Of a DNA stretch of 13,136 bases, positions 5,422 to 13,136 are shown in pieces. Within the stretch, counting starts at the first letter, position 1. Each line of letters starts with the position of its first letter. The DNA is from Prolixibacteraceae bacterium UBA6029 (GTDB lineage: Bacteria > Bacteroidota > Bacteroidia > Bacteroidales > Prolixibacteraceae). A program made the translations under genes and the position numbers. The stretch is from positions 1-13,136 of the forward strand of contig DIZL01000043.1 of the NCBI GenBank assembly GCA_002429385.1, written 5' to 3'. The notes under the pieces were generated by a model that saw only the letters and a list, made by a program, of their open reading frames with translations, did not search any database and was not told where the DNA came from.

Positions 5422-6678
5422 ATGAAAAGAAATTATTTTAGTGTGCTGATTGCCTCTTTTACTTTATTGCTTTGCATGACCCAAATCAGCTTTGCAACAG
5501 ATGGTTATTTCAGTCTTGGTTATGGTACAAAAAGCAAAGGTATGGCTGGCGCCGGTGTAGCAATGTATTCCAACTCGCTTATTGGCGGAAACCCGGCCGG
5601 GAATGTATTCCTTGGTAAAGAGTTCTCAATTGGTCTGGGTGTTTTTAGTCCGATGCGCGAATATACCATCTCGGGGAATCCGACAGGAGCTCCTTATTTT
5701 GGATTAACGCCAGGTACTGTAAAAAGTGATAAGCCAGTGTTTTTTATCCCTTCAATAGGTGGAAACTGGATGATCAATAAGACTTCTGCTTTTGGTTTTT
5801 CTATTTACGGAAATGGTGGAATGAATACAAGTTATCCAACCAAAACTTTTAATGATCCGAGGGCCCCTGTTACGAGTCCAACTGGAATTAACCTGTCTCA
5901 ATTGTTCTCTGACATAACTTATTCCTTAAAACTAGGAGAAAATAACAGTGTCGGTATTTCTGCAATCATTGCGTACCAGATGTTTGAAGCAAATGGCCTG
6001 CAGGCATTTATGGGTATGACTTCGAATCCAGCCAAATTAACCAACAATGGAACTGATAACAGTTTTGGTTACGGAGTGAAGATAGGATATTTGGGAAAAA
6101 TATCTGATAAACTTAGCCTTGGGGCAAAGTACCAAAGCAGAATATATATGTCTGAATTTAAGGAGTATGCCGGACTATTTGCTGAAAAGGGTGATTTTGA
6201 TATTCCTTCAAATTGGACTGTTGGTTTGGCTTACAAACTTACGAATAAACTGACCCTGGCTTTTGATGTGAAACAAATCATGTACGCCAAAGTGAAATCT
6301 GTTTCAAATCCCCTTTCAAATGTTAATCCTCTGGGAGCAGACAATGGATCCGGTTTTGGATGGAAGAACATGATGATCTATAAACTGGGAATGGAATATG
6401 CTTCAGGTAACGACTGGGTTTGGAGAGCAGGTTACTCTTATGGAACACAGCCAATACCAGGTTCTCAAATGATGTTTAATATTTTAGCTCCGGGAGTTTC
6501 ACAAAATCATGTGGCAGCAGGTTTTACACGAAATCTGAACAGTAAAGTAAAGGCAGTCAACCTTTCGTTGATGTATTCACCTGCGAATACTGTTGCCGGA
6601 CCAAACAATATGGATCCTGCTCAAAACATTGAATTGAAAATGAGTCAGTTTGAATTGGAACTTGGGATTTCATTCTAA
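5422..6678 (+). CDS. OmpP1/FadL/TodX-family outer-membrane transport protein
   Basis: A 418-aa outer-membrane beta-barrel. A signal peptide is clear: KR, a hydrophobic core LIASFTLLLCM, and likely cleavage after SFA at residue 25. The mature N-terminus has the FadL hatch signature GYGTKSKGMAGAGVA and the family NPA motif (N57-P58-A59 in GGNPAGN). Alternating hydrophobic/polar strands fill the rest, and the chain ends in ELELGISF with a terminal phenylalanine, the usual signal for barrel insertion. Family members let hydrophobic molecules such as long-chain fatty acids or aromatic compounds pass the outer membrane by lateral diffusion; the substrate here cannot be told. Length is typical. It is monocistronic as far as visible and converges on the flavin reductase-rubredoxin gene. 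Confidence 0.9.
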   Translation: MKRNYFSVLIASFTLLLCMTQISFATDGYFSLGYGTKSKGMAGAGVAMYSNSLIGGNPAGNVFLGKEFSIGLGVFSPMREYTISGNPTGAPYFGLTPGTVKSDKPVFFIPSIGGNWMINKTSAFGFSIYGNGGMNTSYPTKTFNDPRAPVTSPTGINLSQLFSDITYSLKLGENNSVGISAIIAYQMFEANGLQAFMGMTSNPAKLTNNGTDNSFGYGVKIGYLGKISDKLSLGAKYQSRIYMSEFKEYAGLFAEKGDFDIPSNWTVGLAYKLTNKLTLAFDVKQIMYAKVKSVSNPLSNVNPLGADNGSGFGWKNMMIYKLGMEYASGNDWVWRAGYSYGTQPIPGSQMMFNILAPGVSQNHVAAGFTRNLNSKVKAVNLSLMYSPANTVAGPNNMDPAQNIELKMSQFELELGISF

Positions 6679-6703
6679 GATCTGGTTGTAATTATATATC
6701 GAT

Positions 6704-6731
6704 AGACCGGGCAGGCTAGACTGTCCAGTCT
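6704..6731. terminator. Hairpin between convergent genes
   Basis: AGAC (6704-6707) pairs with GTCT (6728-6731), and GGGCAG (6709-6714) with CTGTCC (6721-6726) allowing one G-U pair. A single unpaired base lies on each side between the two stems and the loop is 6 bases. It lies between the stops of two convergent genes and could end both transcripts, although neither side has a real T tract. Confidence 0.45.
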
Positions 6732-6746
6732 TCGTATTTATCAGGC

Positions 6747-7487
6747 TTACGCTTTTTTAAAATATTCCTTCGCTGCGTTGCAGATCGGGCATCGGTAATC
6801 TTCAGGTAAATCCTCAAAAGCTGTTCCGGGAGGAATTCCCATTGAAGGGTCGCCTTCTCCCGGATTGTAAGTGAATCCGCAGATCAGACATACATAGCTT
6901 TCCCCATCAAACACGTGTTCGTGTTCAGGTTCCGGCAATTTTTTTACAGGAGAGTCAGCTGACTTTTCTGCCTCGAGAGCTGACTTTTCAAGGTAGGTAG
7001 GTGAGTTCTTTGGTGAAAACATCTTGTATTTTTCACGATAGTATTGATAAGTCAACGGTTCTTCATCCGAGATCAGGTCAGAGTCAATTACTTCACCAAT
7101 TATAAGATAATGTGAACCCAAATCGACCGACTTCACGACCTTACAATCGAACCATGCCACTGAACTTTCCAGGACTATGGGTGCACCGGTTTTACCTGTA
7201 ATGACATTGATGCCATTAAATTTATCGATATCGGTTGAGGACATAAAACCAAAGTCGCCTATGATTTTCATGTTCACTTCTTTCTTCAGGACTGAAACAG
7301 AGAAGATACCCGAATCAAGAATGATCTGTGCCGATTGATTGTTTTTATGACATGAGATGGCCAGTTGTTCCGGTTCCGAAGTCACCTGAAAAGTGGTGTT
7401 GGCTATATATCCTGCCTTTTTACCTTTATACTCAGTAGCAACCAGGTACATTCCGTAGGATAATTTGTGGAAGGCTTTTAGTTTCAT
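6747..7487 (-). CDS. Flavin reductase-rubredoxin fusion (high-molecular-weight rubredoxin / flavoredoxin type)
   Basis: A 246-aa protein with two domains. Residues 1 to about 160 are a flavin reductase-like FMN-binding domain (KLSYGMYLVAT, GYIANTTFQVTSEPEQLAISCHKNN, and SHYLIIGEVIDSDL near the end). After a charged linker rich in E, K and P (about 165-190), a full rubredoxin domain follows with the iron ligands C200, C203, C233 and C236 in CLICG and CPICN. In Moorella thermoacetica a protein of this plan (Hrb) passes electrons from NADH to the flavodiiron protein FprA, which reduces nitric oxide or oxygen; a similar protective role is likely but no flavodiiron gene is in the window. No signal peptide, so cytosolic. 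Such fusions are typical of anaerobes. A repeated TTTGACGAA lies just upstream of the start. Confidence 0.9.
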   Translation of the reverse strand: MKLKAFHKLSYGMYLVATEYKGKKAGYIANTTFQVTSEPEQLAISCHKNNQSAQIILDSGIFSVSVLKKEVNMKIIGDFGFMSSTDIDKFNGINVITGKTGAPIVLESSVAWFDCKVVKSVDLGSHYLIIGEVIDSDLISDEEPLTYQYYREKYKMFSPKNSPTYLEKSALEAEKSADSPVKKLPEPEHEHVFDGESYVCLICGFTYNPGEGDPSMGIPPGTAFEDLPEDYRCPICNAAKEYFKKA

Positions 7488-7502
7488 ACTATGATAATAT
7501 CT

Positions 7503-7529
7503 TTTGACGAATTTAAGCTATTTGACGAA
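7503..7529. promoter_or_regulatory. Direct repeat TTTGACGAA upstream of the rubredoxin fusion gene
   Basis: TTTGACGAA occurs twice, at 7503-7511 and 7521-7529, 18 bases apart, in the leader of the minus-strand gene. The second copy overlaps a candidate -7 box. Two identical nonamers near two helical turns apart suggest a regulator binding site, but no known motif is claimed. Confidence 0.4.
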
Positions 7530-7555
7530 GATACCATTTAGTTTTTCAATTCAAA
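7526..7555 (-). promoter_or_regulatory. Candidate promoter of the flavin reductase-rubredoxin gene
   Basis: On the minus strand TATCTTCG (7533-7526) is one base from TAnnTTTG, and TTTG (7555-7552) precedes it with 18 bases between. The box is about 40 bases upstream of the ATG at 7487. The rest of the 251-base divergent region to 7738 is AT-rich and should also hold the promoter of the lipoprotein gene, for which I see no convincing box. Confidence 0.35.
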
Positions 7556-7738
7556 TTCATTTTGCTTTAGAGTTGAATGGATCTCCTTATTTTAGTACTT
7601 TATCAGAGCCAATATAATTTGAAGATTTGGGACCATTCCCTGATCATTTGCATTATATTAATTCATGAAATATGTATATTATCATATAAATTCTCACATA
7701 AGATTCCGAAATTAGCGAAATTATAAAATCAATAAACC

Positions 7739-8959
7739 ATGAAACCAATTTATTCGATAATCGGTCTTTTTGCCATTGGCATGATGTTGTTGTCTTCCTG
7801 TAAAGATGATAGTCCTGAAGTTCTTACCAAGGCCAAATTGACGGGCTACATTCAAAAAGGACCTTTCCTGAATGGTACATCAATTTCTGTTTCAGAATTG
7901 AACAAGGATCTCTCCCAGACCGGTAAGGTGTTTAATACACAGATTACAGATAATCAGGGGACTTTTGATATTTCCAATATTCAATTAACCTCGCCATACA
8001 TAGAACTTAAAGCAGACGGGTTTTACTTCAATGAAGTGACCGGTGCAACTTCATCGTCGCAATTAACTCTTTATGCCCTGGCGGATGTGATAAATAACAA
8101 TACGCTAAATGTAAATGTATTGTCAACTTTAGAGAAAGCCCGGGTTGAGAACCTGATTGCTGGCGGCCTTTCTTTTGCTGATGCCAAGAAAAAAGCTCTG
8201 GGCGAAATTCTTGCCATTTTTAGTATAAGCAAAAGTGATATTCAAAGTTCCGAATTGCTTGATTTAAACAAATCAGGGGATGATAACGCTATCTTACTGG
8301 CTGTTTCTGTTATTTTACAGGGTTTCAGGTCTGAAGCAGAGCTAACTGAACTTCTGGCGAACATGAGTGCTGATATCAGTACCGATGGAAAACTGGACAA
8401 TCAATCGCTTGGATCAGCACTGCTTAGTCACGCCAAATACCTGAATACCGCCAAAATTCGGGAAAACCTGATCAACAGGTACACCGAAATCGGGGCGATT
8501 GTTCAGATTCCGGAGTTTGAAAAATACATAACTCAATTTATCGAGAATTCAACATTCAAATCAATCGATTTGATTATTTATCCTGAAATAATTGATGGAA
8601 AATTAAACATTTTAAATGAAAATAATTCAATATTTACGGCTGATCAGAATCCCGAAGCATATTACATGATTTCCGCAAATACAATTAAGGGCCTAAGTCT
8701 GATGATAAAGATTGAATATATTGAGGGAGTGATACCTGTAAATGGTTTATGGTGGCTTCGCATGGAGGCTGGTACTAATTGGTTATTTTCACAATATGAT
8801 ATGGATAAAAATTCCCAGGTTTTTAATGTGATTGAAAGTGGAAAACCAAGTAATCAAAAAATAGAATTTCCGTTTGGACAGGGATTGAAATTCAGGGTTA
8901 GTTATTTTGAAAACAATGATTTGGTTATTACCCGAACAAGGATTATTACAGTTAATTGA
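7739..8959 (+). CDS. Lipoprotein with N-terminal beta-sandwich-like region, function unknown
   Basis: A 406-aa exported lipoprotein. The signal peptide ends in LLSSC with the acylated cysteine at residue 21, followed by KDDS. Residues about 34-110 (GYIQKGPFLNGTSISVSELN, then TDNQGTFDISNIQLTS and YIELKADGFYFNEVTG) resemble a carboxypeptidase-regulatory or transthyretin-like beta-sandwich. A helical region (about 115-260) follows, with NVNVLSTLEKARVENLIAGG and ADAKKKALGEILAIFSI. Proteins with this start are found in Bacteroidota and some other Gram-negative groups, but I know of no assigned role. The C-terminal part (about 275-406) looks beta-rich. The gene is convergent with the HTCS gene, and its stop codon lies within the stem of the intervening hairpin. 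It is probably anchored in the outer or inner membrane; surface exposure cannot be judged. Confidence 0.8.
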   Translation: MKPIYSIIGLFAIGMMLLSSCKDDSPEVLTKAKLTGYIQKGPFLNGTSISVSELNKDLSQTGKVFNTQITDNQGTFDISNIQLTSPYIELKADGFYFNEVTGATSSSQLTLYALADVINNNTLNVNVLSTLEKARVENLIAGGLSFADAKKKALGEILAIFSISKSDIQSSELLDLNKSGDDNAILLAVSVILQGFRSEAELTELLANMSADISTDGKLDNQSLGSALLSHAKYLNTAKIRENLINRYTEIGAIVQIPEFEKYITQFIENSTFKSIDLIIYPEIIDGKLNILNENNSIFTADQNPEAYYMISANTIKGLSLMIKIEYIEGVIPVNGLWWLRMEAGTNWLFSQYDMDKNSQVFNVIESGKPSNQKIEFPFGQGLKFRVSYFENNDLVITRTRIITVN

Positions 8960-9010
8960 TGATTACCGAGCGTGTGATTGCAGTCATCCAATCAGTAATC
9001 ATCAATTAAC
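8951..9010. terminator. Perfect 16-bp inverted repeat, bidirectional terminator between convergent genes
   Basis: GTTAATTGATGATTAC (8951-8966) pairs perfectly with its complement at 8995-9010. Within the loop TGATTG (8975-8980) pairs with CAATCA (8989-8994), stacking directly on the 3' side of the long stem and leaving an 8-base bulge on the 5' side and an 8-base end loop. The stem includes the lipoprotein stop codon (8957-8959) and ends 4 bases before the HTCS stop. It probably terminates both transcripts, although the following T tracts are weak. Confidence 0.7.
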
Positions 9011-9013
9011 TTC

Positions 9014-12000
9014 TTATTTCCCAATTTCGGATGGCGGCAGCCCAAAGTATTTCCTGAAGCAACGTGAAAAATAGAGCGGATCATTAAATCCGACCTTATA
9101 GCTGATTTCGGCTATGGTATATTGGTGTCCGTTATTCAGAAGAAGTTTTTTGGCTTCCTTCAGCCTGATGTTACGCACAAATTCGGTGGCTGATTGTCCT
9201 GTCAATGCCTTAAGTTTGGAATATAAAAGCGTTTTGCTGGTATTCATTGACTGACAGAACTGGGGTACATCAAACTCAGCATTATCAAGGTTCTCGTTTA
9301 TCAGACGGAAAGCCTTGTCCAGAAAATCATGATCCGAAGGGTTTTTAGCAAACGCTTTTCCCTGGAGTTCATCATCATCTGCAAAACGGTCTTTTAATCT
9401 TTTCCGGTTTTCAATCAGGTTGTAGCAACGGGCAAGCAGCTCCTTCATCCGGAACGGTTTGGTAATGTAATCGTCGGCTCCAGTCGCCAAACCTTCTACA
9501 ATATCATTTTCAGTATCGTGTGCTGTAAGCAATATTACCGGTAAATGACTGGTCATAGGATCTGTCTTAAGCTGTTTGCAAAACTCTATACCGGACATAC
9601 CCGGTAACATCACGTCGGATATTATCAAATCGGGCAGTTCAGTGGCTAGCCATTCAAATGCTTTTTCGACCGAGCCAACACCTTTCACCTCAAAATGATT
9701 CTTCATTTCGGCAATCACAAACTGTAACATCGGCTCTTCATCCTCAATCAATAGTATAGAAGCTTTTTCGGTTGAATCGAATTTGCTTAGATCAAAGTTT
9801 TCAATTATCTGAAGGTTGGTGTCCTTTGTTTTTTCTGCAGGAATCAATGGAAGGATCACATGAAAGCTGGTTCCATGAATACCATCGCTGATTACTTCTA
9901 TGGTTCCGTGATGGAGATTTATCAATTCCTTTACCAAAGACAATCCTATTCCGCTTCCAGGAATTCGATTGAATTTTTCACTCCTAAGCCTGTAAAACCG
10001 GTCAAAAATGTTCTGTTGCATCTCATGGGGAATACCAGGGCCCGAATCATTTACCCAGAAACTTAACTTTTCAGAAGACGGATCAATTTGTACGATTAAC
10101 TCCACTTTTTCATTCTCCGGGGTGAATTTAAAAGCATTCGAAAGTAGGTTAACCACAATCTTTTCAAGCTTGTCAGCATCATACTTTACCCAGCTTTCCT
10201 GAATGTTGCAGGTGAATTCGAACGTGATGTTCTTCTCATGTGCCAGGGGAGTGTAATAGTTTGAAATATTTCGGAGATGCATTACGAGATCACCAGGACT
10301 GATTTCAAGTTGAATTTTACCCGCTTCGAGCCGTCGGAAATCGACTACCTGGGTAACCAGATTTGAGAGTCTCTGTACATTGGTGTATATCAGTTCAAGG
10401 CTATTTTTAGTATCGTCTTTCAGATTTGATTGGTCAAGTAGCTTTTGAAGCGGCAATGATATAAGGGTAAGAGGAGTTTTCAGTTCATGCGAAATATCAG
10501 TAAACAATCTTAGTTTCAACTGATCCATCTCGTGAATCTGCCTGTCACGGATATACAGCCGAATAAGCAGCCACGCAATAATCCCCAGGAATGTCAGAAT
10601 AGTCAGAATGAACCAACTACGCATGTATACCGGCGGCAGGATGGTAAATGAAATCAAGGCCGGATGGAGCTCGATATTCCCATCCAGATCCCGTGACCGA
10701 ACCTCAAGTATATATTTCCCCGAAGCCAGATCAAGAAAGACGCTCGACTTTTCTTCTGAAAAAGAAGACCATGCCTCATGATTCAGGCGATGCGAAAACT
10801 GAATATTATCCGACGGGGTTTGATTCCAGTAATCTATACCGCTGTAAGCAATAATGATATTTCCCGAGGATGAAATTTCACGGCTCGATAATGCAATGGT
10901 CGTTACAGGAGCTTTGCTTTCTTTTCGGTAAACGATCGTTTTAAAGACCGAAGGATCTTCCGCAGAGTTTTTAAAATCGTACAGATACCATTCGCGGGTG
11001 GCTTGATTAATCCAAAGTGCTCCGTCTGCTGACTTCCGAAGAAATCCACGTTCGCGCTGTATATTTATTTCAGGATGAATGATTTGGGGAGTGAACTGTT
11101 TGCCGTCAAAAAATGAAATCCCTTTATCGGAAGCAATATAAACCGAGCTGTCGTTTTCGACCAGAAGGTTTGTCACCATGTTGCTTACCAGTTTGTTGTA
11201 GGTGGTAAAGCGTGTCCATTTTTTTCCATCGAAATAGAACAGACCTGTGCCTCCCTGGGCCACCCAAATATGATCTGATGGAGTAATGCCTATATCATCA
11301 GTCCATGTAGTTGATTTAACCGGTAATTCAACACGGAAGGATTGTTTGCCGTTAAAATTCATAAAGTTGTTACCCGAGAACCAAAGCCTTCCATCCGAAG
11401 TCTGTCCAATAGATGGAATTCGCTGAGGAACCTTATCTTTCGAATAGATCACCCAATCTGACCGTTTGTAATTGTACTCCACAAATCCGCCCTTAAAACT
11501 GGTATTGTTCAGTTCGAGAATCCCGTTTACAGGAAAGGCAATGGCAGAATCCCCAAGATCACAAATTCCATTGTAAGCAATTCCAAGGTATAATTCAGGA
11601 AAAAGAGTCAGATTCCAATGTTCATTTTGGTATCTTGCAATGGCGGCTTTCCCTTTGTGACTTCCGGCTGCCCATAGTCCGCTTTTTTTTGAAAAGTGCA
11701 TTGTCATGGCCATATCCATCAAGCCGTCTTCTGACTTATATTCCTGAAATCGCTGCAAAAGCGAGTCACTGACAACTACATTTCCCTTGTTTGTAGTGAA
11801 CCAATACTTCCCGTCAGGCGTATTGCATTGAAAATTCAACCCATAATACGTACAGAACCTTTTAGAGGACAGATCAAGTTTCATTAAACTGCCGCTGACT
11901 CCATATACAAACAGATTATCCAAATCATCGAGATATAATTCAATATATGAAAGAGGTAGGGTTACTCCCGGATATTGATAAACCGTCCACCCTGATGAGG

Positions 12001-12934
12001 TTCGAGCATATAGTTTGCTATGGCCCCCAATCCAGATAGTCCCGTCTACAGACTTTAGAATTGATGACTGAACATTGTCGCCACCAAGATCTTTCAGGTT
12101 TATACTTTCCCATTTATCTTTGGGAATGTGGTATTGCAATAACATGACATTAGCGTTGGTACTCGTTACCAGAACCGAATTATTGTTTTCGCAGATCCCT
12201 GAGATATCGTTGACGGAAAGTGAAGGTGCTTTGATGAATTTCCAGGTCGGCAAGATGTTCGGCAATCCTTTCAAGTCGATGGTTGCCATATTCTTATCTG
12301 GCAGATCAACAGCCATCCAAACCCGGTAGAACCGGTCGATATCCAGATTGTAAACCGAAAATTTAATTTCCTGGACTGAATTGATCCGATAGTCGTTGGC
12401 CAGTTGAAGTCTTAGTGTATTGATCACCGATCCATTACCGCTGATTTCAAAGTATCCTTGCGGATTCAGGCAGTAGATAGCCTCCGTTGTGATCCGGACA
12501 AGTCCGAAATCAGATCCAATCCAACTATCCTTATTGCTATCCGTGATGAAATTCCTTTGACTGTTGAAACTGAAATTCAATATTTTTCTGAATTCACCGT
12601 CCTTAAATCTGAAAATCCCTCTCGAAGTAGCGGCCAGCAGGGTATTGCCCTTTTCAAATACAAGTGATTGGATATCTGTGCTGTCAGGAATGAAAAATTT
12701 AGTTTTATATCCATCGTAATAGACAGCCTTATTGCCGATTCCCATCCACATTCCGCCATCTTTTCCTTTCGCCATACACGAAATACGAATGGTATCATAT
12801 TCCGGGAAATTAGTCCAACGCCAGGATTCAAGCACCGGATTGGCGAGTTGAGGTTGATAATGCCCTTTTGCCTGTAATTGGGTGCAGTAAAGAACAAATC
12901 CAAGAAAGAAAATCAGTTTGAATATCTGTATCAC
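9014..12934 (-). CDS. Hybrid two-component system regulator (HTCS: propeller, Y_Y_Y, kinase, receiver, AraC)
   Basis: A 1306-aa one-piece sensor and regulator. A signal peptide (about 1-22, IFKLIFFLGFVLYC) is followed by a periplasmic beta-propeller region (about 30-680) with repeats such as DGTIWIGG, DGRLWFSG and DGALWIN, then a Y_Y_Y domain (about 690-766), one membrane helix (774-795), and HisKA with phospho-acceptor H816 in SHELKTPL. The ATPase domain has N929/N933, D963 in NDSGPGI and a GSGIGL loop at 993-998. The receiver has E1064/D1065, phospho-acceptor D1107, T1137 and K1159, and an AraC DNA-binding domain covers about 1205-1306. All catalytic residues are present. Such proteins in Bacteroidota usually sense a glycan fragment and switch on a polysaccharide utilisation locus, but no SusC/SusD pair lies in the window, so its target is unknown. 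The start is a GTG at 12934: an in-frame stop lies 18 bases upstream, and the next in-frame Met would lose the signal peptide. The first propeller repeats are divergent from the canonical HTCS start. Confidence 0.95.
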   Translation of the reverse strand: MIQIFKLIFFLGFVLYCTQLQAKGHYQPQLANPVLESWRWTNFPEYDTIRISCMAKGKDGGMWMGIGNKAVYYDGYKTKFFIPDSTDIQSLVFEKGNTLLAATSRGIFRFKDGEFRKILNFSFNSQRNFITDSNKDSWIGSDFGLVRITTEAIYCLNPQGYFEISGNGSVINTLRLQLANDYRINSVQEIKFSVYNLDIDRFYRVWMAVDLPDKNMATIDLKGLPNILPTWKFIKAPSLSVNDISGICENNNSVLVTSTNANVMLLQYHIPKDKWESINLKDLGGDNVQSSILKSVDGTIWIGGHSKLYARTSSGWTVYQYPGVTLPLSYIELYLDDLDNLFVYGVSGSLMKLDLSSKRFCTYYGLNFQCNTPDGKYWFTTNKGNVVVSDSLLQRFQEYKSEDGLMDMAMTMHFSKKSGLWAAGSHKGKAAIARYQNEHWNLTLFPELYLGIAYNGICDLGDSAIAFPVNGILELNNTSFKGGFVEYNYKRSDWVIYSKDKVPQRIPSIGQTSDGRLWFSGNNFMNFNGKQSFRVELPVKSTTWTDDIGITPSDHIWVAQGGTGLFYFDGKKWTRFTTYNKLVSNMVTNLLVENDSSVYIASDKGISFFDGKQFTPQIIHPEINIQRERGFLRKSADGALWINQATREWYLYDFKNSAEDPSVFKTIVYRKESKAPVTTIALSSREISSSGNIIIAYSGIDYWNQTPSDNIQFSHRLNHEAWSSFSEEKSSVFLDLASGKYILEVRSRDLDGNIELHPALISFTILPPVYMRSWFILTILTFLGIIAWLLIRLYIRDRQIHEMDQLKLRLFTDISHELKTPLTLISLPLQKLLDQSNLKDDTKNSLELIYTNVQRLSNLVTQVVDFRRLEAGKIQLEISPGDLVMHLRNISNYYTPLAHEKNITFEFTCNIQESWVKYDADKLEKIVVNLLSNAFKFTPENEKVELIVQIDPSSEKLSFWVNDSGPGIPHEMQQNIFDRFYRLRSEKFNRIPGSGIGLSLVKELINLHHGTIEVISDGIHGTSFHVILPLIPAEKTKDTNLQIIENFDLSKFDSTEKASILLIEDEEPMLQFVIAEMKNHFEVKGVGSVEKAFEWLATELPDLIISDVMLPGMSGIEFCKQLKTDPMTSHLPVILLTAHDTENDIVEGLATGADDYITKPFRMKELLARCYNLIENRKRLKDRFADDDELQGKAFAKNPSDHDFLDKAFRLINENLDNAEFDVPQFCQSMNTSKTLLYSKLKALTGQSATEFVRNIRLKEAKKLLLNNGHQYTIAEISYKVGFNDPLYFSRCFRKYFGLPPSEIGK

Positions 12935-12973
12935 TGATGAATGGTTTACGGATTACCAATAGTATGAGCGTTC

Positions 12974-12981
12974 CAAATTTA
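12974..12981 (-). promoter_or_regulatory. Candidate -7 box of the HTCS gene
   Basis: On the minus strand TAAATTTG (12981-12974) fits TAnnTTTG exactly and lies about 40 bases upstream of the GTG start. No TTG is found at the usual -33 distance, so the assignment is tentative. Confidence 0.4.
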
Positions 12982-13062
12982 GTAAAAAAAGGATGCATTA
13001 TGAGAAATGATTGCCTGAACCAGTTTTTCAATCCATTTAAATCCTGATGAAGAAATGGAACT

Positions 13063-13136
13063 TTAAGCATCTAATATCAGAACCTTCGTCAAATAAGCCT
13101 GTAGAACTTCATTTTGCAGGGCAAACGCATCTAAAT
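13063..13136 (-). CDS. Possible 3' end of a gene running in from the right edge
   Basis: On the minus strand a frame is open from the right edge to a TAA at 13065-13063 and reads LDAFALQNEVLQAYLTKVL then ILDA, 23 whole codons. The composition is protein-like and helical, but the piece is too short to assign a family, and a chance open frame of this length is not unlikely. If real, it would be followed by the HTCS gene after a 128-base gap on the same strand. Confidence 0.35.
   Translation of the reverse strand, partial: LDAFALQNEVLQAYLTKVLILDA

Noticed and set aside
12577..13070. Minus-strand open frames of 108 and 80 codons near the HTCS start, and plus-strand frames within the HTCS gene
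   Set aside because: They overlap the HTCS reading frame, which carries clear domain motifs throughout, and have no protein-like features of their own.
13083..13092. Third copy of the TTTGACGAA nonamer at the right edge
   Set aside because: It is a single inverted copy within a probable coding end, far from the pair at 7503-7529, and is likely coincidence.

Overview
The window looks like a chromosomal piece from a Bacteroidota bacterium, probably an anaerobic or microaerobic member of the Bacteroidales/Marinilabiliales group. The grounds are family content and promoter style. There is a BT4734-type primase-like protein next to a DUF3987 ATPase, a one-piece hybrid two-component regulator (HTCS), a DUF6266-like protein, a flavin reductase-rubredoxin fusion, a lipoprotein with a Bacteroidota-style signal peptide, and several TAnnTTTG-like -7 boxes without clear Shine-Dalgarno sequences. 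No rRNA, tRNA, CRISPR array, integrase or transposase is visible. The lineage call is inference.

Left part (about 220-4260, minus strand, AT-rich): a compact four-gene replication/mobilisation cassette reads right to left: small helix-turn-helix protein, second small helix-turn-helix protein, BT4734-type primase-like protein, PriCT-2 plus DUF3987 ATPase. The junctions are a 5-nt gap, an overlap and a TAATG stop/start overlap, which points to one operon. It has a plausible promoter with a tandem 22-bp palindromic repeat at its -33 side and a hairpin terminator at its far end. An orphan 197-aa protein lies upstream on the same strand. An 8-bp, three-copy TTAGGA-type array sits at each edge of this segment (254-277 and 4233-4256) in opposite orientation. 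Such cassettes are usual in Bacteroidota integrative or mobilisable islands, but no relaxase or recombinase lies inside the window.

Middle part (4261-5421): base composition rises abruptly near 4260. A DUF6266-like gene is split by a -1 frameshift whose overlap window begins exactly at a CCCAAAT heptamer. Just upstream of its start lies the most striking structure of the window: a 156-bp near-palindrome (4985-5140) with three 11-bp direct repeats in each outer arm, a perfect 17-bp inner inverted repeat, and a good -7 promoter box in the central 30-nt loop. It could be a symmetric operator, a cruciform or a small invertible promoter.

Right part (5422-13136): ordinary, well-formed chromosomal genes follow. 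They are a FadL/OmpP1-type outer-membrane channel (plus), a flavin reductase-rubredoxin fusion (minus, convergent with the channel gene), a 406-aa lipoprotein (plus), and a 1306-aa HTCS with propeller, Y_Y_Y, histidine kinase, receiver and AraC domains (minus, convergent with the lipoprotein). Both convergent junctions carry hairpins. The last 74 bases may be the 3' end of another minus-strand gene.
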